DNA of 64,000 nucleotides from Omphiscola glabra (taxonomy: Eukaryota; Mollusca; Gastropoda; Lymnaeidae): assembly GCA_964017045.1 (NCBI GenBank), contig OZ024807.1, positions 21,436,053 to 21,500,052 on the forward strand, read 5' to 3'. Below, piece after piece: positions 11,003-26,300 of the stretch; position 1 is the first letter of the stretch; every line of letters starts with the position of its first letter. The notes below the pieces were generated by a model. That model had not been told where the DNA came from. It made no database searches and worked only from the letters and a program-made list of their open reading frames with translations. Position numbers and translations under genes: made by a program.

Positions 11003-14000
11003 GTGAGTGATTCTATGTTTATAAATAATAACTCCTTACAATCAATGTGATATTTAAAAAAATAAAGAACATTAATACTTAATATAAATTTTACATTTTT
11101 CCAAAAGAAAAAAAGGAAGTATCATTCAACCATTTAGTAACCTACCTGCGGTTAATACCAAGACGATTCCACTCTTTCAACTAAAATCCACTACAAATTG
11201 GTAGGAAATTTATCTCCAGAATATTTAGAGTAAAGTGAGTCCTAGTGCAACCAGAAATCTATTATTTATTCGAAAGAACCCTGTTTTTTTTTTTTTTTAT
11301 TTGTTTTTTTCCCAAACTAAATAACATAAAAATGTAATCACAAATTCTATGTCCAAATTATTTAAATAGTCAATCAACGTTTTATGTTTAAAGGATTTGA
11401 AAAAATAAGTTAATTTTTTGACGATAAATTAAGTTAAGTCATGTAAAATATCCATACATTATCATTACTGTTTTATCTCTTTATGCGTCCATGCACATTT
11501 TAAGCAAGCCTGAAGAAATGTTGGAACTATCAATGGGGATCGCGGCAACACATATCTACCACACATCATATCTTTACTACCAGATGTCTCTTGGAGAAAT
11601 GCTACGAATCAACATCAACTTAGACCAACTATATGTTGACTAAAAACAGCTTATGATAGCGTACACAGGCAACATATGTATAATGCACTAAAGGAACGTG
11701 TAGACCTTAACGATGTCTAACTCCAAAAGTAGAATCAAAGTACAAGGAAAGTACTTGAATGAGTTCCTGAAAAGAATAAGGGCATTAGACAAAGAGACTC
11801 AAAGCCAGTTGTTCTGTTCAACACAATATTAGAAATATTTATGAGGACACTCACGTGAACACCAGTGAAACTATACAGAACCACAGCACTCAGTAACTTT
11901 ATGTATACACAAACCATTGCATTAAATAGAATATGCAGACGACTGGTCTGAAAGAGCAATGATATAAAACGAGCATTCAATGAAGTTGATTTTGCTTCAA
12001 AAACAGAGAACCTGCTCAATACACCATCATCATCATCGCCTGTCGTCCCGTCTCGGGCATTGGCGACAAACAAAGGCTCTCCAGGCATCTCGGTCTTGGG
12101 CAAGTCTCTCCAGCTGTCCCCAGTTGTGCCCACTCTTTTTGGTGTCTGTCTTGAGCTCTCTTCTCCAAGTCATTTTGGGAATACCTCTTTTTCTCTTTCT
12201 CTGGGGGTTCCAAGTGAGGGTTTGTCTCGTGATACTTGATGTGGAATTTCTGAGGCTGTGACCAATCCATCTCCATCTGCGCTGGTAGACTAACTCTTCA
12301 ACTGGTTCGTGTTGTGATCGCCGCCAGAGATCCTCTTTGGTGATGACGTTGGTCCAGCGGATTCTTAGAATCATTCGGAGACATGGGTTGATAAATGTCA
12401 GTAGCTTTTTTGAACCAGCTGCTGTTGTTCGCCATGTTTCTGCTCCATATAGCAAGACAGGCTTCACTGTGGTGTTGAATATCTTAGTCTGGAGGGTCAA
12501 GTTGCTGCAGCTCCAGACTTGTTTTAGCTGGTTAAATGCAGCTCCTGCCTTGCCACTTCTCACTCTTATGTCGGAGTCTGTCCCTCGTTGTATGTCAATA
12601 ATGCTGCCTATTTATGTAAAGCTATCCAATTCCTCAAGGTTTGTTTCTTCTAGTGCTATAGGAGTGTTGCTTGATGTATTTATTTAAAGACTTTGCTTTT
12701 TCCTCTATGGATGTTCACGCCGATGCAAGCAAAGTACTATGCTACATAATTGATTTTCTCTTGCATCTGTTGTTGTGTGTGTGATATTAGGGCCAGATCA
12801 TACGCAAAATCCAGATCATCAAGCTGTTTCCATAGTGTCCACTGGATACGATTTCTCTACTGATCTGTAGACATTTTCATTATCCAATCGATGGTCAGCA
12901 GGAATAAGAAAGGTGAGAACAGAATGACACGGGTCTGCACCCCCAAAGCCGCAATTGTTTGTTGGCCATGAACAATTCTACTCGACAGTCCTTCGTAAGA
13001 AGCCTTAATTGCATCTGTCAATTTTTGTGGTACCCCGTAGTGTCTTAGCAGCTTTTACAGAGTCTGTCTGCTCAATACATGCGATGGGAATATCTTCAGT
13101 TGATAGACACTGATTAAGTGAGAATCCGTACAAAACATATATATATATATATATAAATTTTCGAAGACACACTAATAGTCGCTACGATTCTAAACCGAAC
13201 ACCTTTAGACGTTGTCTGGTTGTAACTGAGCTAAAGTGATCTACATGCAGAAAGATTTAGGCAGACTTGGCCTACCGGTCGACAAGAAGTTAGATTGCCG
13301 ATGCAGAGAAGGACTTACATTAGCTGGGAGTCCACACTTGGAGGCTGAAAGCCACGGATCGATCCGAATGGATGTATATAGAGAAGCAGTCAAGGGCCTT
13401 ACATAGCCGATGATGAGGATGAACAAGAAATAACAAACGATGATACTTGCCTTGTTGCATTTCTTTCAAGGCTTTATGTACAAATGGCTATCTCCCATTT
13501 TTTACTAGACCATGCTAACGAGCTTACTAACTTATCCGGAAAGTCATTAAAGTTCTTATTTTTTACTCACTGTCGTAGTTCACGGATGTTGGCAATACTG
13601 AGGCAAACCTTTATCATTCTCTTCTTAGCTGATTTGTGTTGCTGATTTTTAAAAGTGTTGATAAAGAAAGAGAGAGGAAGATGAAGTGAGACAAAATATA
13701 TATTTATTAATTGATCTCGAAACATAATCTGTCAAAGAATATAAAGGCTGTCACATATGCAGCAGTTTCAGCATCGTTAGTTTTGGAGCACACTGTATTA
13801 CGGAACCGGTTGAAATGATATGTTTCTAATAGAATCATTCGGCTATTTAAAATAGCAGCAGTTTCTTTTTATGCAATAATTTCCTTCCCCTTGATTTTGT
13901 TTTTAGGGCAGCCATTCGAATATGCCGGCCGCATATTTTTTATTATAATTTTTAATTTTTTACAATTTAGTTTGGCATATTTCTTAGGACTAATATCGTT

Positions 14001-14291
14001 ACACCAGTGATGTTCTGACCATTTAAAATCCGATAACATTTATAGTATTTAAAATTGATAAAAATGTTCAATAAAAATCTCGGTCTATTATTGATTTTTT
14101 TAATGTTGACACATCAAAGAAAAATAAAATTGATGATGTCAATTTGCTTTGACTATACGATCCCTTTGACAAAAAATGTTAAACATTCTCTTTGCCCCTA
14201 TTACATATATTATAACGAAGACATCTAAATCTAAATGATTTAATATGATTTTCATGGCTGTATGGATAGATTCATAACTCAATAATATTTG

Positions 14292-14335
<44 letters not shown>

Positions 14336-17300
14336 TATATTACACATTTTATAAATACGAATATTTGTATGATACTTATATTTTATAATTTACCTCAGAT
14401 ATTGTCTCCGCTGACAAAATACAGCTGTTTGACTACAGCCAAAACGATTCAAAAACCAAATGCGGAAGTGGCGTGCTGCTTAATGTTGACCAGTCTGGTT
14501 TCAGAAGTGTGATTCAATTGGATAACAGTGTCGGGGACTTTATGTTTGTAAAATATGAGATAAAGGAGGAGTTAAAGCCAAGATTTGAACAAGTAAGGAT
14601 AGCTTCAAACCCATTTAGCGCGACCTTTAATTTCGTCATAAACATTTTAGTTTGAGGACGCCTGTTAAATGTGTTTGTTTTATTTTAAAACGAGTTTTTT
14701 TTTTTTTTTTAATCGGTGTCATACAACGTTATCGTTTTTAAATATTGCGGATTTTTTTTTCCATTACATGTAGAGAGCTTTAGATTTTTGTGTTAGACTA
14801 TTTAAGAAGAATTTTAGAAAACAATCCTCATCAGCAGTGCTTCTTTCAGGCAGCTCTCCGGGGTTGGGGAACGGGGGGGCACTGCAAAAATGCAAAAGCT
14901 GTACAACAATTTAACGAACATATTTAAAATAAACTTTTTAAAAAATAAAAAAAATGACAAAATTGTCCTTTTAAATAGTTTTTTTAAAAAGCATTGTAAT
15001 TGGTGCCTTTAACAGATTACAATTAGTGGAATCTATAAAGAACCGCTTCCCTCGATATCTTTGATGATCCGTGTATTTAACGTTAATCTTCCTAATGGCT
15101 TACAGTATTCCGTTATAAATATCATTCTGGCAACTCCAGGCTTACTTCCTGTTGCTCACATATATCGGTATCTTTATTGATATTTTTTAAAATGCATTTA
15201 TTAAATAAATAGCGATTCCCAAAAACAATGTAAATAAAATATAAAAGCCACATTAATATGTTTAGGAATATAACAAAATAATTGAATACCACAGGCAGGT
15301 CAAGAACTTTCCCTTTTTTTCCCCCACCCCCCCCCCCCCACACCAAAAAGAAACAGCTTGTATTGAAATATGATAATAAAGACAATATCCTCACCACATT
15401 TGTAAACCCCGAACATATCTGAGGCACCATGCAATAGTTTTCAAGTATACTAAAAAAATTCACATGTTGATTTTGAAATAATCAACATTTTTCTGGGGAG
15501 CATATTCCATCGGCTTCTCCACCGATCAAGATTCATCGGCACCCACGATTTCCGCTCTACCTGAACGATGAAATTGATAGCCAATGTTGGTGGCCATAGA
15601 TATACTGCATAGTGGCGTAGCTAATATATTGGCGGCTAAAAAATTTACCGCCCTCCCTTTGACAATACAAACTCTGCAGTTGTCCCAAAATGCCACACCT
15701 GCATAAAATGAAAAAGTGGTACAAGGGTGGACCACCCAAACGAACCTTTTTCTACGTCACTAGCAAGAGCGTATCTATGGTGTTTTGAGTCAGGGGTCAA
15801 GATTCATTAGTACGCTCCTTCTCAGCTCTAAAACCCATTATTTTAACAATTAAATACAATTAAAACCCATTTTGGCACCCTCTTGTCTGGCGCCCTGCGA
15901 TGTATGTCTTTTCTGATACTCCTTACCTACGCCTCTGGACACAAGCAACTGGCACTACCCACCCTCGGAAATCTGACCTTTCCCGGGTTAAAATGTCTGA
16001 AAGAAACAGTGCTTTTCAGTTGCCACGTCAAAGTGTCAAGCTGTTTGCTTACCAATTAACACGCGGAAAGAAGTGTACCTTAGTTTTATTTGTATTAAAA
16101 ATGTGAAGTGGGCCTACTTTTTATGCGATATTTGTTATTTATTATTTAGTTTAAGTTTTGTAAAATAGTACAGAAATGACACAATTTTCCGATTATCTGT
16201 TGATCCATTGTGATACATAACATACTTGAATGAAGATATATATATATATTATTAAATTTTTATGTTACAGTAACATTGACTACTATACTGAATAAGCATA
16301 TGTTGCATACTAACGTTGTTTATGACTTTAAAGAAGTCTACTGGATAAGTTGTAGAATTAAATCTTGTGTCAGTATGATACAAATATATCAATCTAAAGA
16401 AGTCATGTTGTTAAATGTAAATAGTTTATTTGCGATCGAAGATGAATATGTTTTTATTTATTAATGTTTCATTTTTTTAAAACTCTACATATTTATATAT
16501 TTAGGTAGCTGTTTTAATATATTATTTTCAAATAATGTTTTTTTCCAACAATAACATTTTGCATTTCAGTTACTTACAATTGATCTCGCCAAGCAATGTA
16601 AATTGGGACAGATTAAGGGAAACACTGAATTCAGTTGTCGAAAAGTGTCGGAGAAAGAATATCATGTTACCGTACTTGTGAAAGCTCTTAGAGAATACAG
16701 TAATGCCACCGTGAGAGCCTTTTTTTCCACAGATGATCCTAACAACAAAAGAGTCCAGCTACCAATGGTATACGGTAAGAGATATGCATATCTTATACAC
16801 TTATATGCAAGAAAATATTTAAATAAAGTTACACTATACTTTATAACACTCTTCGTGATAAAAGATTACATCAAATGAATCTTCAATAAATCGTTAAAAA
16901 TTAACAAAAGTATATGAAGTTTTATTAACAAACGTATTTTTTTTTATCCACATTTAAATGCTACATTTTAATGAGAAAATTCAATCCACTAATGTTGATC
17001 TAAATATGTATTAATACGTATACAATGTGGCAAATCTTTGTGGTTTTCTTCTTCTTCCTCTTCTATACTTGTATGGCCCATGGTCAATGAATTGATCATT
17101 CTTGCTCCTAATGTTCAGAAGGGTTGGCCATGCAACTGTGCAGGGTTTTTAAAGCGATAAATCACTGCATGCAAGGACTACGCACGCTTGCATTTTGAAC
17201 ATCCGGTTGGAAAACAGGAGGCAAACGACACAAATGTGTCAAGTGTCGACGCCTAAACTGTTGCTTTTTCGAAACTTGTTCCAATCCCTTAATTTCTTTG

Positions 17301-20300
17301 GCAGGAATGAGGAGCTCCTTTTATGAGTTGTTTTTTTTATGGGGCCTAACTGCTGTCGCCGGAGACGTCGTTCCTCCTATGGTGACCGTCCCTGTGTTTT
17401 CAGCAAGCTGTCAACATTTGAGGTGTTTCTGTAGCGGTTCAGAACAAAGCGTGCTGCCCGTCGCTGACCGCCTCCAACCTGTAGATGCTCTTGTTGGTAA
17501 ATGGGTACCAGACATACGATGAATACGCTAAAATCAGCCAAAAAAAGTATTTATACCCTTTTTATTCACGCTCGAGTTTCCGATCTTCAGATTTCACCTT
17601 ATAACCAGTGGACCTCTCTTTTAATGGTGACACTGAGGTACCTTTTCGAGGAAACTGGCTCAGAAATATGGCCATGCAAATCTGACAGGATCTGGCACTT
17701 GACGGCATGCGATTCCATGTACCAGCTCCTCTCAAACTGGGCTAACAGATAAATTTCATGTTGTAGCAGGTTCATGTCAGAACTTTTGGCAACCGTTCTT
17801 TTCACCGCCGTGTCGTCTGAAAACAGTCTTGCTTGGGAGGTCAGCTTCTCGTTCAGGTCATTGGTATATTCTAGGAACAAACAAGGGCCTCAGTCCGAGC
17901 CTTGGAGACTCCTAACTTAACACCGACAAAATAGAAAGTTGTTCATTATACCACTACTACCTGCCATCTGTCGCTCAAGAAGCTAGAAATATATGTTTTG
18001 GTAGAACCTTGGATCCCATATCTCTGCAGTTTATGTAATAGTAAATTATGATTGGCACTGTCAAATGCCTTTGAAAAGTCCATCACAAGCACATCATTTG
18101 CTTGCAGTTCTCCAGATGTGTCGTCAAGTCTTCTACAAATTCAAGGAGTTGGTTCTACCATGATCCTTTGACTCGGAAGCCATTCTGAAAGTTATTGAGT
18201 ATATTATGGCTTTCAGGATGATTCATAACCACCCTTACGATTATTAGCTCCAACAGTTTGCATACTACTATGGATATTTAGATTTGGTTGCGATAGATAT
18301 ATTATTTGTATAGATATAAATATATATAAATATATATATATATATGTTTATATATATTTATATATATATATATATATATTATTACCGGGAATTAGGCGAT
18401 TCATTTATTTGTGTATATTATTATATGTATTTTTTTTTAAAATATAGATTTAAACATGAAATGCGTTAATTTGTAACTTATATGTGGCATTTTCTAAATG
18501 TATCCCTAAAATCTTTGTTTGCGTAGGCTGATATAGCAACGGCACATACATTTCTCGATTTTTATGCCATATAATTTATTGTAAGGTAAATATAAATTTT
18601 AAGAAATTTAATCAAATACGAAAGTCTTTAATCTTTGTCATTTACCTGCATAAAGTGTATTCAAAGTGCTTGCATAAGGCTATGGCATGGCATGGCAAAC
18701 CAAATTTTGGCCAGTGAAGAGTCGTAAATCATAAAGTACAATTTATTTTTTTTGTGCTAATTTTTAAGCATTAAAAACACATACTTAAACTATTTATTTA
18801 AAAAACATTTGTGTAAAAAATTTATTTAAAAAAATGCTTACCATTATTTTTTTAAGGAGCCCTAGTTATTCCTTTCATGAAACAAATGTACCCATATTTG
18901 AAAGTAAATGCCCTTATAGTTTATAAGACATAATATACAATTAAAAAGTAAGGAAGATTTTAATAAAAAAATGTCTAGGTTAAAAAGTTGTATTTTTAAA
19001 AGTGAAATTATATTTTTTGTTTTGTTTTCAAAGCCATCAATACATACGGTTGTTGTTTCTGGTATCCTAATAATAAGATGCAAACAAACTTATCGACCAT
19101 ATACTCTTTTTACTTAGAAATATTCTTAAGTATATAATATCTACAGCAAAACTTTAAAATATAGACTATTGACTTGGATTACATAATGTTGCCATCACTA
19201 TACCAGTAGTTGTGGCAATACAAAATGATCAATAGGCATCACTAGCATTGGTGGAACACTGGGTGGTAAATTCGTGATGCCATTAGACCCGTCCCCTCCC
19301 CCCCCCCCCCCGAATCACCACTTACTGAGTAATTTTTAGCCAGATCTGTTTGTAAATTAAGTTATACAGCAACACAAGCCATATAAGAAAATAACATAGG
19401 CCTTGAGGTAACTACGTTTAAAAGTGCAACACACAAATATTATTAAAACACATTTTAAAAGCACACATTTACTTTTCTGGTTTGTTAATGAACATTTCAA
19501 TTAATTTAACACAATATTTGTTTTCACCTTTTTTGTTTTAATTGACAAAATCAAAATTCGAAAAACCTGGACTGTTCTGCTAGTTCCATGGTTTCGTTTT
19601 TGAAAAGCTTATGTCACATAAAGCCATAGACACACATAGCGCTACAAATAATTGAGTTTGATGCGAGTATTGGGAGAGATTGCCGAACCTGCTCTGGTGT
19701 CGTCCTGCTCTGATAGACCGCTGTTCTGTCCCGAGACACCCTGTTCTGTTGGCATCATGCTATGGTGAAAGCATCGCAAGAAAAGAACGCATGCACTGTA
19801 AAGTGGTACATACTAAATAGTTTAACTTTTTGAAAAAAGCGTACCTCACTTGAAGTTACAATATATACAGAGCGCGATAAATAATTGAAGTTTAAAAAGA
19901 GGATTGGGAAAGCTCCCAGCAATGCTCTTTTGTTTGAAGATGGCAACCTTATCATGTGCAGCCTTTTCTTGTTGCACACTGTGCGTATGACAATCTGCTA
20001 TGATTGCATCCTACTTTTATGGACCCTACTCTGTCTGGTGATACCCTGCGTTTTCTCGAGTCAAACTGGCAACCGGGTATTGGTACCCACCGTAATGTTT
20101 GCCAAATACTGTGATGGCACCACGCGCTGTCTGATGTCCCCCTGTTCAGGTGCCAAACTGGTATTAGTACCGCCCGTAATGTTTCCAACATACTGTGATA
20201 GCACTCTGCGCTGTCTGATGACACTCTTTTCTGGTGCCAACCTGATCTTGTGGCACTCTGTTCTATTGAAACCCTCTTTTGGCGTATCCATGTTCTGTAG

Positions 20301-23300
20301 CTCCCTGATCTGGTTACATACCATTCTGGTGGCAATCTATTCTTGTTTTTTTTATGAGTGTGCTTAGTGAACCGACTGAAGCGAATTTTGTAAAACTTCA
20401 CCTTTCACAATGTGTCATCCTCCTATGTAGACGTAACCTGGAGTAGTCTACACTTCTGCACTCCTTAGTGACGCCACTGACAAGGACTTTAAAAATGCGT
20501 ACAATTATAATGCATTTCTATCAATTTTACCAGATAAAGTTTGTTCCCTTTCTCATAGAACCAACACACGCAACTGGTCAACTGATCATAAATGAACAAG
20601 ATACATCTTGTTATGACGTTATTCATACCAGTGAACAAAAACTTGAGTTTCAATGTGTCAGTTCTGCCAAGCCATGTGTGATAGAAATACATGTGGGCAA
20701 TGCTGTGGAAAGCCAGGGAGAAAATAATGTTGTTCTGGAAAGAAAGACGAAAAAGGCGGAAGAACTGTATGTGACAATTAAATATGCAGCCTGCAGACTG
20801 GATGGAGAAAACGTATCCATCAAATGTAGAATTAATATGAGTAAGTAATATTAAAATGAACGCTTTTAAGAATATTTTCTTGTTTTAGAAATGTCTTTTT
20901 TTTTTTTTAATAAAAACCTGCTTTTTATTTTTGAATCCTAATTTTTTTTAAATATATTTTATAATAATAAGGATGCTTTTCTTTGTAAAATATTAAGCGT
21001 TTAATTTGTTTTGGAAAATGAAATGCATTGAAGACTATAAACTGGTTTTTCTGGTTGATCAGCAGTTTACTCTTCAATAAATTGTACAATGACTTGGTGC
21101 TTCACAAATAATTGCATTACTAGTAATTCTATGACATAAGACACTCGAATTAAATATGAAATATTTTAGAAATAGACACTGGTCCTACAGTTGTTTTCTT
21201 TTTCTGCTCAATTTTCATTGTTCTTCTTAGCCTGCTACGCTTGTTGCGCATATTAAACAAACAGCAATTGCTAAGAGATATCCCAAATTCTTATACATCT
21301 CAAGAAAATTGGTATTTTAAGAAAAAAATATCGGTTGAATAGCGGTTGACAGTGTCTAGTCTAGAGTTCTGTTTCAGTCTGCAGACAGGAAATAATGTTA
21401 TTAGCCTTAGCTGAACTAACCTTACCTGAACTGAACTTAGCTGAACTGACCTTAGCTGAACTAACCTTAGCTTAACTAACATTAGCTGAACTAACCTTAG
21501 CTGAAATAACCTTAGCTGAACTAACCTTAGCTGAATTAACCTTAGCTAAACTAACCTTGGCTGAAATAACCTTGGCTGAACTAACCTTAGCTGAACTAGC
21601 CTTAGCTAAACTAACCTTACCTGAATTAACCTTAGCTGAACTAACCTTAGCTGAACTAACCTTAGCTGAACTAACCTTAGCTTAAATAACCTTAGCTGAA
21701 CTAACCTTAGCTGAATTAACCTTAGCTAAACTAACCTTGGCTGAAATAACCTTGGCTGAACTAACTTTAGCTGAACTAGCCTTAGCTAAACTAACCTTAC
21801 CTGAAATGATCCTTAGCTGAACTAACCTTAGCTGAACTAATCTGAGCTAAACTAACCTTAGCTGAAATAACCTTAGCTTAACTAACCTTAACTGAACTAA
21901 CCTTAGCTGAACTAACATTGGCTGAACTAACCTGAGCTGAACTAACCTTGGTTGAAATAACGTTACCTGAATTAACCTTAGCTGAACTAACTTTAGCTGC
22001 ACTAACCTTAGCTGAACTAACCTTAGCTGAACTAACCTTAGCTGAACTAACCTTAGCTGAACTAACCTGAGCTGAACTAACCTTAGCAGAAATAACCTAA
22101 GCTTTACTAACTGAACTAACCTTAGCTTAACTAACCCGAGCTGAACTAACCTGAGCTGAACTAAACTTAGCTGAAATAACCTTAGCTTAACTAACCTTAA
22201 CTGAACTAACCTTAGCTTAACTAACCTGAGCTGAACTAACCTTAGCTGAAATAACCTTAGCTTAACTAACCTTAACTAAACTGACCTTAGCTTAACTAAC
22301 CTTAACTGAACTAACGTTAGCTGAACTAACCTTAGCTGAACTAACATTGGCTGAACTAACCTTAGCTGAACTAACCTGAGCTGAACTAACCTTAGCTGAA
22401 ATAACCTTAGCTGAACTAACCTTAGCTGAACTAACTTTGGCTGAACTAACCTTAGCTGAAATAACCTTAGCTGAACTAACCTTAGCTGAACTAACTTTGG
22501 CTGAACTAACCTTAGCTGAACTAACCTTGGCTGAACTAACCTTAGCTGAACTAACCTGAGCTGAACTAACCATAGCTGAACTAACCTTAGCTAACTAACC
22601 TTACCTGAACTAACCTTAGCTGAACTAACTTTGGCTGAACTAACCTTAGCTGAACTAACCTTGGCTGAACTAACCTTAGCTGAACTAACCTGAGCTGAAC
22701 TAACCATAGCTGAACTAACCTTAGCTTAACTAACCTGAGCTGAACTAACCTTAGCTAACTAACCTTACCTGAACTAACCTTAGCTGAACTAACCTTAGCT
22801 GAACTAACCTTAGCTGAACTAACCTTAGCTGAACCAACCTTAGCTGAACTAACCTTAGCTGAGCTAACCTTAGCTTAACTAACCTTAACTAAACTAACCT
22901 TAGCCGGATTAACGTTCAGTAGTATGCGCTTGATCAGATAGATACAAGCCAACCTTTTTTTGTTTCGCACACGTTAATGAGAGATGACAGCGAGCGCTAC
23001 TTATCAGAAGCTTCAAGTTTTCTTTACATTTATAGGCTAAGACCGTTTAGAGTGTAGAAAAACCTTTCAGAATGCAGATTTCAACTGTTTGGTTCAAATT
23101 GATACACCGCGCCTTTTAACGTTACTATTTTAAAGTGTGACACTTGCATTATTTTCTTGCTCTTTGTAAAATACTTTTTTAAATCTCTCTACTGATACAT
23201 TATCATTTTATTAAATAGTACAAATAATATTGATACATTGCGCTAAAAACGAGATCTTTAAACTGGTCCTTATATATTTATGTTCACTTACGCTGTCAAA

Positions 23301-26300
23301 CATGACCGGTGTTAGAAAAATGTTTAATTTTAAGAATCTCAAAGATAGGGAGGAAATTCGAAACAAAATGTATTGGGGATGAATTTTATGTTGTATATTG
23401 GTTAAAGTATATTTAAAATAAATTATATGACAAAACTTCAATAAAATAAACTAATTGAACCAGTCACTCATTAGCGATATCAAATTGATACACCGCACCT
23501 GGTGTTGTAATGAAAAGAGCGCGACCGCCGTAATGTTAAATTCGAACTGATGTCATAGTTTCTTAATAATGTTTTTACAAGTAAAACTTGTTTCATTCTA
23601 GCTTACTCGGAAAAAGATGATCATCACGACAATACAAGCAAAATAATTGGAATAGTTCTTGGCATCGTCGGTTTCGTCGTTGTCATCTTGGCAGTCGGGT
23701 ATGTGTTTTTTTTTTGTTGTTGTTTTTTTTTTTCTTCATTAAACAATATAAGATGATTTATGTATATGACCTTAGATAAATACATGAAAGAAAGAATAAA
23801 TATCAAATAATAATATATACCTAAAACATTATGTGTCTTACTCAATTAAACGTATTTTGTTTTTCAATTCATTTGTTGAATCAATGCATTTACATCATAT
23901 AATGTGAATTTCTTTTTGATTAGAAAAAAAAACGATTTCAATAAGACAATACATTTCTATTTAATAGCTGTTAATAAAGTAAATCTGACTTTTTTCAAAT
24001 TATTTTTTTTAATGAACTAACATTTTTTTAATAGCTTGGCCCTCTACAAATTCACACGATGTTTTGGAATAATTAAACCAAAGGTAAGTTGAACCAATAG
24101 CTAAGCAATAAAATAGGACAAAATACACCAAATAAAAGCACGTTACAATTCAGCAATAGTGTTGAAATGTGAAACATGATTCATTAACATTGCGCTTTAA
24201 ATTGTATAAAGCTACATTACATTTTTAATAAATTGAAAGGAAATAAGGTTAAGAGACAATGCAGTCATTTATTACCAACTTTTTTTTTTTTTTTTGAGAT
24301 GTAAGGTGTGTGATATTTTAGATGTTTCGTGCGTATTTGGAGAGAAAGAAGGGTTTTATTTTTTTAAAATAAATTACAGACTGGGAATTTCATGATTTCT
24401 AATTATTTTCTTGGGCTATAACACTCAACCGCATTTTTTCGTAAGTATGATTATAAAATGTTGGCTTTGTGTTTTATAGAGCCCATTTACAGCCTTGGTC
24501 CATAAAAAATGGTTCTTTGCGTCTGACGCAATGTGGAGCGAAAATGCATGACAAGTTTCTTAGCGATAGTTTACGGCAATTTTTTTTTATATAGTCTTGT
24601 AAGTCGTAATGACATTTAAAATTATGCCTTCAATATCAGGCATTGAAATATGCATAATGCTGGTTCAACATCAGTTTATTGAACACCTGTTCAGTATTTC
24701 AACATATAGTTGCCTTGAAATAAACAACTTAGCTCTAATGTTTACACGTGCAAGGTTTACATTAGTCACAAAGACTTATCAAGTTATTGGCAGTGCGGAT
24801 TTTAATGTTGTTTATATCAAAACATACACAATAGAAAACTTGCGGGTAGCGGACATAACACGAACATTGGTCATATAAGTGCAAGAGTTATGTATCTGTT
24901 TGTAGGAGGCGTTCACAAAGACAAAATGTGGAAAGTGTATTATGTTTAAACAAATCATCAAAAATGAACTTTACAGATTCATTAATGTTTGACTATGTTC
25001 AAAGTTCAGAATTTTGTAGCGTTCGGCCAATAGTTAAAAGCAAAAATTTTGTCATGTCCATCATAGTTATTAAAACAATAATACTAATAATGATTTATAA
25101 ACGTTATGGTCAGTAGTAAAGAAATATATAGCCCTAAGCATGAAGGTTCGGTGCTAGTTTCAGATAATTTCCTCCGGGAGGGAGTGAATTTCAAGAGGGT
25201 GGAGAGGTTGTTTGCATTCTGTCCATACTTTATATAGAGGAGTGGCATTTTCAGACAACTGAAGGATTTTGAATCGGGGATAGAAGTACATATGAATTCT
25301 ACGCTTGCCAAGTGTGCAATACACCAGCAGCGTTGCTACGCGCCAATATTGGTGACCAGGGCAAACTCTAGTATCATTTGTTAAGGAAGTGTGGTAGAAA
25401 TTAAGGGCGCTGACAGCCCCAGAATAAAATTGGGTTAGTATGCTAGGGAACCCATCCCCAAATCTGTATTTATTGTTTCAAAAACCAATAGTACATTTTG
25501 AAATTTTCCTGATTTCAGTGTTTCTTTTCGACACTTTGAGCGGAAGGGGGGGGGAGGAGATCTTTCAAGGGAACATTATAAATTAGGCGTTGTGACGTCC
25601 AGTGCCATAAACATAATGAATTTACTCCGTTTGTCACGACCCAGGGTAATCTTTTGGTGCAAGTTTTGATACAAACAAGTACTTTCGTATTGTTTGGCGT
25701 TAGTAAATAGGAGAGCAGAAAAAGAGTGTGCCGAAGACTCCTGGGTAAAAGCGAGTGCAGGGTCTGGGGACTGGACTCATTAAGCTACTACCCAGAATAT
25801 GTTTAATACATTATTAATTGAATGATGCACTTAAGCACACAGCTGAAATTAGTTTTGCATCATACTACACTTAATTGGAGAGCAACAGTATGGACCCTAC
25901 AGGACGATGTTAAACTTCTGATATCGACAACTTTTTAATTATATCATGGAATATTTGAAACGGGGGGGGGGGGGGGGAACAAATCCAAAAGATAGTTGGG
26001 GCCTGGAAAAGTCTATCGAAAGGGGGCGCTTTTTTCCTTGTGATAATTATTTTTTTTTAAATTGCCAAAATTAATGCGTTTTTTTTTTTAATTTAAAGTA
26101 TTTTTTGTTTACAACACTTAATTAGTAAAGGAATTTTAAAAAAAAATTGCGTCAAAACAATATGTCTGTCATAATGAAATATAAGAAAAAAAGTATGATA
26201 AACTTCAATTTATAGGACAAAAGATTTTAATATATAAATATCTGCCACATATCAGATGCAGTCCATCAATTATCTTTTATTCTCTATCTATCATAAAGGG

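Noticed and set aside
11980..12687. Plus-strand frames over the RTE relic
   Set aside because: They are antisense shadows of the recognisable minus-strand LINE protein.
19885..20367. 160-codon plus-strand frame with many cysteines and hydrophobic residues
   Set aside because: It lies inside a degenerate repeat with internal duplication, no domain was recognised, and it sits in intron 3 of gene A without splice sites joining it to the exons.
22292..22573. 93-codon minus-strand frame of VSSAK repeats
   Set aside because: The 15-bp satellite is a multiple of three, so it encodes a five-residue repeat by necessity. It has no start context, promoter or domain.
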